From: Anaerovibrio sp.
GTDB lineage: Bacteria; Bacillota; Negativicutes; Selenomonadales; Selenomonadaceae
Assembly (NCBI GenBank): GCA_016302095.1
Contig: JAEDOE010000020.1
Coordinates: 1 to 10,439, forward strand
Length of the DNA: 10,439 bases
Direction: 5' to 3'
Made by a program: the position numbers and the translations under genes. Positions within the stretch are counted from its first letter, which is position 1. Every line of letters starts with the position of its first letter. This document shows, piece after piece, positions 1 to 6,925 of this stretch. Below the pieces are notes generated by a model. It had not been told where the DNA came from and did not search any database. It saw only the letters and a program-made list of their open reading frames with translations.

Positions 1-733
1 CCTTCATTTCCTCCAGCTGATTCTGCAAATCCCTGATTTCCTCGTCCTTGCCGGACTCGTCAGAAGCTGCCGCCCCCGGCTGATTATCAGCCGCAGATGC
101 TTCCGGCTGCACCTCTGCCTCATCCCTTGCAGGCTCAGTCTCCGCAGCCGTCCGTACCTGTTCAGCAGTTACAGGCTCCACAGGTGCAGTTACCACCGGC
201 GGCATCGGCTCTGGTTCCGGCTCTGTAGCCACAGCTGCCGCTATGTTCACCTCAACCGGACCATTTGCCGCCTCCTGAGCCTGATTGACGCTGGCAAGCA
301 CCTCTCCGAAGGTCTGGCTGGAAGTATTCTGCGCCATGGCATGGCTGATAGCCTCCATGGTGCCTGCCGTCTGATACTGATTGACAGCCGACCTGGGCGT
401 AAAATTCGCCAGCGTTGCCGAAATAGGTGAAACATCTGCCTCCGGCACGCCATAGGACTGCTGCCTTTCAGCCTCCCTGGCGGCAGCCCTGCTGCTCCTG
501 GCCTCTGCCGCCGCCTGCAGCACCGCCTCATTGGCAGGCACCACAGGTGCAGGCTTGGAAGCCTCATCCTCCACGGCGGCAATCACCTCTACCACTTCCT
601 TGCTGTGAAAGCCCAGGATGCCGCCCTTTTTCGTCTTGCTCGTATGAAGTATTACAGCATCCACACCCAGCTCAGCCTTGACATTGGCCATAGCCTCCTT
701 CAATGTAGGTGCCTTAAAGCTCTTGATAAGCAT
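1..733 (-). CDS. flhF: Flagellar biosynthesis GTPase FlhF, N-terminal part (cut by window edge)
   Basis: FlhF is an SRP-type GTPase that acts at the cell pole or membrane to set flagellar position and number. Only the first 244 codons are present; the NG GTPase domain lies beyond the left edge. Reading the minus strand from the ATG at 733 gives an uninterrupted frame starting MLIKSFKAPTLKEAM, followed by ELGVDAVILHTSKTKKGG and GFHSKEVVEVIA. This is the typical FlhF N-terminal (B) domain, about residues 1-55. Residues about 56-230 are a low-complexity Ala/Glu/Pro/Gln-rich stretch, probably disordered. The last residues seen (EEIRDLQNQLEEMK) look like the start of a coiled coil. The ATG directly follows the flhA stop (TAAATG, no gap) and has only a weak G-rich ribosome site inside flhA, so translation is probably coupled to flhA. 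The assignment is secure; the GTPase motifs cannot be checked here. Confidence 0.93.
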   Translation of the reverse strand, partial: MLIKSFKAPTLKEAMANVKAELGVDAVILHTSKTKKGGILGFHSKEVVEVIAAVEDEASKPAPVVPANEAVLQAAAEARSSRAAAREAERQQSYGVPEADVSPISATLANFTPRSAVNQYQTAGTMEAISHAMAQNTSSQTFGEVLASVNQAQEAANGPVEVNIAAAVATEPEPEPMPPVVTAPVEPVTAEQVRTAAETEPARDEAEVQPEASAADNQPGAAASDESGKDEEIRDLQNQLEEMK

Positions 734-2806
734 TTACAGCTTCACCACCCCAATAATCTGAATCTCTACAGACTGGTCTATCTCTGCATGTGACAGGACA
801 ATAATGCCTGGCACAGAACGCTCAACTAACTTCCTGAAATACAATCTCACTGTCGGGCTGGTCAGGGCAATCGGCTGATAGCCCATGTCCGTCAGCTTCT
901 GCAGCTCCTTGCCCAGGGAATTCAGCAGCTTCTGCATGGTATCAGGATCCATGCTCACATAGGAGCCCCGCTCCGTGCGCTGGACAGCCCCGGCAATCCT
1001 GTTCTCAATGGCAGGGTCCAGCGTGATACAGGTCAGCTGGTTATTCTGCACATACTGCTGGGTAATCTGCCTTGCCATGGCATGGCGCACATACTCCGTC
1101 AGTATCTCAGTATCCTTGGTGGCCTGTGCATAGTCTGCCAGCACCTCCAGGATGGTAGCCATATCCCTGATGGAGATGCGCTCCCTCAGGAGATTTGCCA
1201 GCACCTTCTGTATATCGCCCACGCCCAAAAGGTCCGGAATAACCTCGTCCACCAGGGACTGGTTGGTCTTCTTGGCGTTGTCGATGAGGTTCTGGGTTTC
1301 CTGACGGCCCAGGATTTCATCTGCATGAGCCTTGATAACCTCCGTAAGATGGGTGGCAAGCACGGATACCGCATCTACCACCGTATAGCCGTTCAGCTCC
1401 GCCTGCTCACGGGATGCCTCAGGAATCCACAGGGCAGGCAGCCCGAAGGCTGGCTCTATGGTCTCGATGCCCTGAATCTCCTCAAAAACAGTACCTGAAT
1501 TCATGGCCAGGAAGTGATCCAGCAAAAGCTCCCCCTTGGCAATCTCTACGCCCTTCAGCTTGATAATATAAGCATTTGGCTTAATCTGAATGTTATCCCT
1601 GATACGGATGGTAGGCACCACCAAACCAAGCTCCAAGGCACACTGGCGGCGAATCATCACAATGCGGTCCAGCAGGTCTCCCCCCTGTCCCGTATCCACC
1701 AGCGGAATGAGGCTGTAGCCGATTTCCAGCTCCATAGGGTCCACCTGCAGCAAAGAAACGATATTCTCCGGCTTGGTGGCCTCGCTCTTGGTCTTCTCTT
1801 TCTTCTCCACCACGGCGGTTTCCTCCACCTTCTTGTCACTAGCCGCAATCTGCCTGCCGATAATGCCGCAGGCAATAGCCAGCACCATAAAAGGCAGCCC
1901 CGGCAGCCCCGGCACACAGGCCATGGCAGTCAGCACACCGCAGACGATGTAGAATACCCGCGGCTTCGCCCCCAGCTGATGAATAAGGTCATAGCCAAGG
2001 TTGCTCTCGGAAGCCGCACGGGTAACGATGATACCGGTAGCCGTGGAAATCAAAAGTGCCGGAATCTGGTTTACCAGTCCCTCACCTACCGTCAGCAGGG
2101 TATAATTCTGCAGCGCCTGCTCCACAGTCATATTGCGCTGCACCATGCCGATGACGAAGCCGCCGATAATGTTGATAAAGATAATGATGATAGCCGCGAT
2201 GGCATCACCCTTGACGAACTTGCTGGCACCATCCATGGCACCGTAGAAGTCAGCCTCACGCTGAATCTTCTTTCTGCGCTCGCTGGCCTCCGCATCGGTG
2301 ATGGCCCCCTGATTCAAATCCGCATCAATGGCCATCTGCTTGCCAGGCATAGCATCCAGGGTGAAGCGTGCCGATACCTCTGCCACGCGCTCCGCGCCCT
2401 TGGTAATAACCATGAACTGGATGATAATCAAGATAACGAAAATGATAAAGCCTACTACGGCATTACCGCCCACAACGAAGTTGCCGAAGGAACTGATGAG
2501 CTCCCCTGCATAGCCCTCCAGCAAAATAAGCCTGGTAGAGGAAACATTCAGCGCCAGCCGGAACAGGGTAGTGATCAGCAAAAGGGACGGGAACACGGAC
2601 AAATCCAGTGCCTCCACATTGTAAATGGCACTCATGACAACCACCAGCGCCAGGGTAATGTTCATGCACAGCAGCAAATCCAGCAGCAGGGTAGGCAGCG
2701 GAATAATCATCATAACGACGATTGTTACGATGCCCACCGCAATCATTACGTCACTATATTTCTTTACAAAGCCCACCTTCTCGGCGGCCATAACCGATGC
2801 AGCCAT
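734..2806 (-). CDS. flhA: Flagellar export gate protein FlhA
   Basis: FlhA is the large membrane component of the flagellar type III export gate; its cytoplasmic ring docks export substrates and chaperones and it couples export to the proton motive force. The product is 690 residues, normal for the family. Residues about 20-135 hold several hydrophobic segments. The FHIPEP-family signature follows at about 147-164 (RFTLDAMPGKQMAIDADL). Next comes KFVKGDAIAAI, whose Asp201 matches the conserved essential Asp of the family. More membrane segments run to about 325, then a charged Lys/Glu linker (about 328-350), then the cytoplasmic domain opening with VDPMELEIGYSLIPLVD. The ATG at 2806 has AGGAG seven bases upstream. 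The gap to flhB is 22 bp and the gene abuts flhF, so these are one transcription unit. No damage or missing motif is seen. Confidence 0.98.
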   Translation of the reverse strand: MAASVMAAEKVGFVKKYSDVMIAVGIVTIVVMMIIPLPTLLLDLLLCMNITLALVVVMSAIYNVEALDLSVFPSLLLITTLFRLALNVSSTRLILLEGYAGELISSFGNFVVGGNAVVGFIIFVILIIIQFMVITKGAERVAEVSARFTLDAMPGKQMAIDADLNQGAITDAEASERRKKIQREADFYGAMDGASKFVKGDAIAAIIIIFINIIGGFVIGMVQRNMTVEQALQNYTLLTVGEGLVNQIPALLISTATGIIVTRAASESNLGYDLIHQLGAKPRVFYIVCGVLTAMACVPGLPGLPFMVLAIACGIIGRQIAASDKKVEETAVVEKKEKTKSEATKPENIVSLLQVDPMELEIGYSLIPLVDTGQGGDLLDRIVMIRRQCALELGLVVPTIRIRDNIQIKPNAYIIKLKGVEIAKGELLLDHFLAMNSGTVFEEIQGIETIEPAFGLPALWIPEASREQAELNGYTVVDAVSVLATHLTEVIKAHADEILGRQETQNLIDNAKKTNQSLVDEVIPDLLGVGDIQKVLANLLRERISIRDMATILEVLADYAQATKDTEILTEYVRHAMARQITQQYVQNNQLTCITLDPAIENRIAGAVQRTERGSYVSMDPDTMQKLLNSLGKELQKLTDMGYQPIALTSPTVRLYFRKLVERSVPGIIVLSHAEIDQSVEIQIIGVVKL

Positions 2807-2828
2807 AATCTATCTCCTGCTCTCTATC

Positions 2829-3935
2829 TTACGCAAAACGCCGTCTATGGCGATGCTTGAGTTTGTATACATAAGCCAGAACCTCGGCAACCGCCTTGAA
2901 CAGCTCCTGAGGGATGCTGCCTCCCACATCCACAGCTGCGTACAGCGCCCTTGCCAGGGGCTTGTTTTCCACGATAGGCACGCTGTTTTCCCGTGCCAGC
3001 TCCTTGATTTTCTGAGCCACAGCATCCTGCCCCTTGGCAAGCACCACCGGGGCAGGCATACCTGCCTCATACTTCAGTGCCACCGCAAAGTGGGTAGGGT
3101 TGGTGATGATAACATCCGCCTTGGGCACTTCCTTCATCATTCTGGCCATAGCCATCTGACGCTGCTTCTGACGGATCTTTCCCTTGATCTGGGGATCACC
3201 TTCCTGCTGCTTGAATTCTTCCTTGACCTCCTGCTTGCTCATCTTCAAATCCTGGGTATTCTGCCATTTCTGATAGATCAGGTCAAGGATGGCCATCACC
3301 ATGAACAGCCCGATAATCTTGAAGACCAGGTTAAAGACCACCTGGGAAACCTGGGACACGCCGGCAAACAGATCCACAAAGATCAGCTTGGGCATCTGCC
3401 ACAGCTCCTCAGACAGGTTCATGTACACCAAAGAGCCGATAATGGCAATCTTGATTAAGGACTTGGCCAGCTCCACCAGGGAACGCTTGGAAAAAATCCT
3501 GCCAAAGCCGCTGATAGGGTTCAGCCTGCCGGGGTTGAAGCTCAGCTTCTCCGTAGAAAAGTGAAAACCCACCTGGGCCACGTTCATGGCAAGGCCAATC
3601 ACCATGATGAACAGCATCAGGGGAATAGAAGTCTTTGCCAGCAAGATCACGATGCCGATAAAGAGCTGCATAATGGACTCCTCATTCACATCGAAATTCA
3701 GGTTGCCAAAGATGTGGACCGAGTAGTTCATGACCTCCTCCACGGCATCGCTGCCCAGCATCTTCAGCACAAAGAAGCCTGCCAGCATGACAAAAGCCGC
3801 ATTGATTTCCTGGCTCCTGCCCACCTGGCCCTTCTTCAGGGCGTCCGCCCGGCGCTTGGCCGTCGGCTCCTCGGTCTTTTCACCGGCAAAAAGCTGCAGG
3901 TCAAAGGCAAAATCCACTTTGCCAGCCCCTGCCAT
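2829..3935 (-). CDS. flhB: Flagellar export switch protein FlhB
   Basis: FlhB sits in the export gate and switches substrate specificity from rod/hook to filament proteins after self-cleavage. From the ATG at 3935 the product is 368 residues. An amphipathic start containing DLQLFAGEKTEEPT is followed by four hydrophobic segments. The cytoplasmic domain carries the autocleavage motif NPTH at about residues 279-282 (codons near 3090-3101), so cleavage should be intact. The tail is basic (HRHRRRFA). Start choice is uncertain. The frame is open to an ATG at 4013, but that would overlap fliR by 59 bp and add an atypical Cys/Met-rich leader. The ATG at 3935 has GGGAG with no spacing. A GTG at 3917 gives MDFAFDLQLFAGEK, which lines up best with the usual FlhB N-terminus. 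The true start is 3935 or 3917. Confidence 0.97.
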   Translation of the reverse strand: MAGAGKVDFAFDLQLFAGEKTEEPTAKRRADALKKGQVGRSQEINAAFVMLAGFFVLKMLGSDAVEEVMNYSVHIFGNLNFDVNEESIMQLFIGIVILLAKTSIPLMLFIMVIGLAMNVAQVGFHFSTEKLSFNPGRLNPISGFGRIFSKRSLVELAKSLIKIAIIGSLVYMNLSEELWQMPKLIFVDLFAGVSQVSQVVFNLVFKIIGLFMVMAILDLIYQKWQNTQDLKMSKQEVKEEFKQQEGDPQIKGKIRQKQRQMAMARMMKEVPKADVIITNPTHFAVALKYEAGMPAPVVLAKGQDAVAQKIKELARENSVPIVENKPLARALYAAVDVGGSIPQELFKAVAEVLAYVYKLKHRHRRRFA

Positions 3936-3954
3936 CTCCCGGCACGCATCTTTT

Positions 3955-4740
3955 TTATTGTAATGCTCTAAGGGCAATGGAAATATTTCCATACATCTCA
4001 TTGAACAACACATCCAAAAACATCACATAGAAGGGCATGATAATCCCCACGGTAAACAGGCCGATGACAATCTGCATGGGAATGCCCACCACGAAGATAT
4101 TCATCTGGGGCATGGTCCTGGCCAGCACGCCCAGGGAAACATTGGTCAAAAGAATGGCAAAGGTCAATGGCATGGCAATCTTCATGCCTGTCAAAAATAC
4201 CCCTGCCGTAAAATCCACCATCAGGTTGGCCAGGCTGCTGACATCGGCATTCATCCCCAGCACCGGCACGGAATCAAAGCTCCCCACCAGGGCACTCAGC
4301 AGCACGTGATGGCCGTTAGTCACCACAAAGATAATCAAGGTAAGATAATACAAAAAGCTGCCGATCAGGGGATTCTGCTGATTGGAGGTAGGGTCCATCT
4401 CGTTCACTACGGCAAACCCCGCCTGCATATCCATAATCTTGCCTGCCATGTTCACCGCCATCAGGGCAGTATATGCCACAAAGCCGATCAGCCAGCCGAT
4501 AAAGAGCTCCGATATTACCGCCAGGGTATAGCCGAAGATAGAGGCAGGCGCCTCTATGGCCATCTTCTGGTCCAGCACCGGAAACAGCACCAGGCTGATG
4601 ACAAAGGCAATCCCGGCACGAAAGTACACAGGGATATTCTGGCCGCCCCAGAAGGGAGCGATGATGAACAGGCCGCTTACCCGCGTCATTACCAGCAAGA
4701 ACAGTGCCGCATGATTCTGCAGCAAATCATAAAAATCCAC
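3955..4740 (-). CDS. fliR: Flagellar export gate protein FliR
   Basis: FliR is an integral membrane part of the export gate core, which forms the secretion channel together with FliP and FliQ. The product is 261 residues, the usual size, and almost wholly hydrophobic, with about six membrane segments spread along its length. Recognisable family features are the N-terminal stretch with TRVSGLFIIAPFWG, the GFAVVNEMDPTSNQQNPL loop near the middle, and a closing segment FYVMFLDVLFNEMYG. The start is GTG at 4740, supported by a well-placed GAGGTG five bases upstream. It follows fliQ after 66 bp, the largest gap within the export cluster; that gap shows no convincing promoter or terminator. The stop lies 19 bp before the FlhB ATG at 3935. 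Confidence 0.97.
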   Translation of the reverse strand: MDFYDLLQNHAALFLLVMTRVSGLFIIAPFWGGQNIPVYFRAGIAFVISLVLFPVLDQKMAIEAPASIFGYTLAVISELFIGWLIGFVAYTALMAVNMAGKIMDMQAGFAVVNEMDPTSNQQNPLIGSFLYYLTLIIFVVTNGHHVLLSALVGSFDSVPVLGMNADVSSLANLMVDFTAGVFLTGMKIAMPLTFAILLTNVSLGVLARTMPQMNIFVVGIPMQIVIGLFTVGIIMPFYVMFLDVLFNEMYGNISIALRALQ

Positions 4741-4806
4741 CCTGCCACCTCGTACGATAAAATAAAGACAAACCCTCTACCAGCTCATGCAAGCTTCTCT
4801 GCCGTC

Positions 4807-5076
4807 TCAGCCAATATAATAAGGCAGATTGACCAGCACATTGGTCACATATTCCACCATCAGCCTCAGCATCCATGGCCCGAAAATCAGGATTGCCACG
4901 AATACTGCCACAATCTTCGGTATAAAAGCCAGCGTCTGCTCCTGAATGGAGGTAGTGGCCTGAAAAACGCTGACCGCCAGGCCCACCAAAAGCCCCAGCC
5001 CCAGCATGGGCGCCGAAATCAAAAGCACCATCCTGAGAGCTTCCTGGGCCATCTGTATAACCAAATCACCCGACAT
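4807..5076 (-). CDS. fliQ: Flagellar export gate protein FliQ
   Basis: FliQ is the small membrane subunit of the FliPQR export channel. The product is 89 residues, exactly the family's usual length. It has two long hydrophobic helices (about residues 15-40 and 50-75) joined by the conserved loop TTSIQEQTLAFIPK. The ATG at 5076 is preceded by GAGGTG about eight bases upstream. It follows fliP after 15 bp. Sequence, size and position agree fully and I see nothing unusual. Confidence 0.98.
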   Translation of the reverse strand: MSGDLVIQMAQEALRMVLLISAPMLGLGLLVGLAVSVFQATTSIQEQTLAFIPKIVAVFVAILIFGPWMLRLMVEYVTNVLVNLPYYIG

Positions 5077-5091
5077 AATCCTTCACCTCTG

Positions 5092-5862
5092 TCACTTGAA
5101 GCTGACAATCAACGACTTAATCAAAAGATGCCATCCGTCTACCATGACAAAAAGCAATATCTTGAAGGGCAAGGAAATCATTACCGGCGGCAGCATCATC
5201 ATACCCATGGACATAAGGGTACTTGCTACAATCATATCGATAACGATAAATGGCACATAAATCATAAAGCCAATCTGAAAGGCTGTCTTCAGCTCGCTGA
5301 TCATGTAGGCAGGAATCAGGGTAAAGGTGGAAACCTCCTCTGGTCCATTGGGCCTGGGACCGTCTGCCAGATTGACAAACAGTGCCAGATCCGCTTCCCT
5401 GGTCTGCCTGAACATGAATTCCCGGATGGGCTCTATCGTATTCTCGATTGCCTGCTCCTGGGTAATCTGCCCTGCCAGATACGGCTGCAGCCCGTTATCA
5501 TTTGCCTGGCTCCAATAGGGAGCCATGATATAAAAGGTCAGGAACAGGGACAAGCCAATAATCACCATATTTGGCGGTGCAGTCTGGGTAGATAATGCAT
5601 TGCGTAAAAAACCAAGCACCACAACAATTCTGATAAAAGCAGTAGTCATTATCAGAATAGAGGGTGCTATGGACAAAATCGTCAGGACAGCCATCAGCTG
5701 CAGCGTCACCGCCACATCCTGCGGATTGTCCGCCGTCCCGACATCAATATTCACATTTGGAATCAGCGGTGCAGCCGAAGCTGCATGAGCCACCGCAAAA
5801 ACGCCTAAAAGACCTATTATGCAAGGGCACAAAAGCCTCTGTACTCTGGTCACTATCTCCAC
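5092..5862 (-). CDS. fliP: Flagellar export gate protein FliP
   Basis: FliP forms the core of the export channel, a pentamer assembled with FliR and FliQ. The product is 256 residues, close to the family norm. It begins with a signal peptide (basic start, hydrophobic core, likely cut after ASA near residue 30), as known for FliP. A membrane segment holds LSIAPSILIMTTAFIRIVVV, followed by the family region LRNALSTQTAPPN. A polar periplasmic loop (about 120-180) comes next, then two closing helices containing the Met-rich stretch STLMSMGMMMLPP. The start is GTG at 5862, only two bases after AAGGAG. A second in-frame GTG at 5853 is eleven bases from it, so the exact start is open by three codons. 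It begins 6 bp after the fliO stop. Confidence 0.98.
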   Translation of the reverse strand: MEIVTRVQRLLCPCIIGLLGVFAVAHAASAAPLIPNVNIDVGTADNPQDVAVTLQLMAVLTILSIAPSILIMTTAFIRIVVVLGFLRNALSTQTAPPNMVIIGLSLFLTFYIMAPYWSQANDNGLQPYLAGQITQEQAIENTIEPIREFMFRQTREADLALFVNLADGPRPNGPEEVSTFTLIPAYMISELKTAFQIGFMIYVPFIVIDMIVASTLMSMGMMMLPPVMISLPFKILLFVMVDGWHLLIKSLIVSFK

Positions 5863-5868
5863 AACTCC

Positions 5869-6435
5869 TTATCCCCTGCGATTCAGCCCTTCCCGAAACA
5901 AGGACGGCACCCTCTTGGTCAGCTCCTCCAGGGAGGACAGCTGGCTGGCAAATGCCCCCATATCCACAGGCTGTGCTACAGCCTGACGGCGCAGCCTGTC
6001 TATCTCATCAGCATCCTCTATCTCAGCCAGCAGGCTGACCTGATGCTCTGTTACGCCCAGCAGCACCACCTTGCCGCCAATCTCCACTACGCAGACGGAC
6101 TTGTTTGGTCCCAGTGCCAGATGCTCCAATATCCTGCCGCCATTGGCAGCTGCCTGATGCTGGAAGCGCCCGCTTAAAAATCTGGACGCAAAATATGCCA
6201 TGACAACCACAAAGGCAAAAACAGCCAGCAAGCTGATTAAATATGCCAATGTTGACCACCATGACATTTGAGAAGGTTTTGGATCAGTATTTTCATAACC
6301 GGCAAGATAACCGCCACCTGAGCCGGCTGCATCAGCAGCGGCTGCCAGAGCATCCGGCATAGCCACTGCTGAAAACACCAACATTAAAATACATAGGACA
6401 GATGCCATGGAGCAAAAACGACTCCAGTTCTTCAT
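5869..6435 (-). CDS. fliO: Flagellar biosynthesis protein FliO
   Basis: FliO is a small membrane protein that helps FliP assemble or stay stable; it is the least conserved member of the export cluster. The product is 188 residues. It has a hydrophobic N-terminus (about 1-32), consistent with a signal peptide or anchor, then a Gly-rich extracytoplasmic stretch and one clear membrane helix (about 61-85). A cytoplasmic domain with RILEHLALGPNKSVCVVEIG and VVLLGVTEHQVSLL follows; this is the typical FliO core. The ATG at 6435 overlaps the cheY stop by one base (TGATG), so translation is probably coupled. Position directly before fliP supports the call. The final 40 residues are variable and not assigned. 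Confidence 0.93.
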   Translation of the reverse strand: MKNWSRFCSMASVLCILMLVFSAVAMPDALAAAADAAGSGGGYLAGYENTDPKPSQMSWWSTLAYLISLLAVFAFVVVMAYFASRFLSGRFQHQAAANGGRILEHLALGPNKSVCVVEIGGKVVLLGVTEHQVSLLAEIEDADEIDRLRRQAVAQPVDMGAFASQLSSLEELTKRVPSLFREGLNRRG

Positions 6436-6797
6436 CAGCCGACTGCTTTTCTAACAGCTTCCAGTACGCGGTCTGGCTGGAAAGGCTTTACGATGAAGTC
6501 CCTGGCACCCGCCTGGATAGCCTCAATAACCATTGCCTGCTGGCCCATAGCGGAGCACATTACGATCTTCGCATTAGGATCAACCTTCTTGATTTCCTTT
6601 ACGGCACTGATGCCGTCCATCTCAGGCATGGTGATATCCATGGTAGTCAGGTCAGGCTTCAGCTCCTGGTACTTCTCCAGAGCCTTCATGCCATTCTCAG
6701 CCTCACCAACAACCTCATATCCGTTCTTGGTCAGGATGTCCTTAACCATCATTCTCATGAATGCTGCATCATCAACGACCAATACTCTTACTGCCAT
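6435..6797 (-). CDS. cheY: Chemotaxis response regulator CheY
   Basis: CheY is a single-domain receiver phosphorylated by CheA; the phosphorylated form binds the flagellar switch to change rotation. The product is 120 residues, one receiver domain with no output domain. Key residues are all present: the acidic pair Asp9/Asp10, the phospho-acceptor Asp54 in TMDITMPEMDG, the switch Ser82 in MCSAMG, an aromatic switch Phe101, and Lys104 in IVKPF. The ATG at 6797 is preceded by GAGGAGAG. Upstream is a 128-bp AT-rich spacer with its own promoter candidate. The gene sits between switch genes (fliY, fliM) and export genes (fliO onward), a common Firmicutes arrangement. It lies beside fliY, whose product should dephosphorylate it. 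Confidence 0.97.
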   Translation of the reverse strand: MAVRVLVVDDAAFMRMMVKDILTKNGYEVVGEAENGMKALEKYQELKPDLTTMDITMPEMDGISAVKEIKKVDPNAKIVMCSAMGQQAMVIEAIQAGARDFIVKPFQPDRVLEAVRKAVG

Positions 6798-6863
6798 TTG
6801 TCATCTCTCCTCGTCAGTAGTATTCAGTGTATCACAAGTTAAATTCAGATTATAATCATTTCC

Positions 6864-6892
6864 ATTATACTTGAAACTCAATAAATTCTCAA
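6864..6892 (-). promoter_or_regulatory. Candidate sigma-A-type promoter for cheY-fliO-fliP and downstream genes
   Basis: On the minus strand TTGAGA (plus 6887-6892) is followed by exactly 17 bases and TATAAT (plus 6864-6869). That is one mismatch from the housekeeping -35 and a perfect -10. It lies in the fliY-cheY spacer, about 70 bp before the cheY ATG, and points toward cheY. A second TATAAT at 6849-6854 lacks a fitting -35. If active, this promoter would let cheY and the export genes be transcribed independently of fliM/fliY. Confidence 0.7.
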
Positions 6893-6898
6893 GTATAA
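6865..6898. repeat. Perfect inverted repeat overlapping the cheY promoter
   Basis: The arms TTATACTTGA (6865-6874) and TCAAGTATAA (6889-6898) are perfect reverse complements, 10 bp each, separated by 14 bp. One arm contains most of the -35 hexamer and the other most of the -10. The layout fits a dimeric regulator's operator. Neither side has the GC-rich stem needed for a strong terminator, although TTTTT follows on the plus strand. Confidence 0.7.
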
Positions 6899-6925
6899 GT
6901 TTTTAGACAAAAATCCCAAAAGCGA

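Noticed and set aside
1514..2860. 448-codon open frame on the plus strand opposite flhA and the end of flhB
   Set aside because: It is antisense to highly conserved flhA, has a His/Gln/Asn-rich composition typical of a reverse frame, resembles no family, and lacks a convincing ribosome site.
2625..3458. 277-codon plus-strand frame opposite the start of flhA and most of flhB
   Set aside because: It is antisense to two certain genes and shows no domain or membrane pattern of its own beyond the mirrored composition.
4306..5595. 429-codon open frame on the plus strand across fliR, fliQ and fliP
   Set aside because: It crosses three conserved genes antisense, is His/Gln-rich with no recognisable domain, and exists because the minus-strand codon use avoids plus-strand stops.
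6865..6904. Plus-strand intrinsic terminator (stem followed by TTTTT)
   Set aside because: The stem is AT-rich with a 14-base loop and no gene is transcribed toward it on the plus strand; its overlap with the promoter boxes explains it better.
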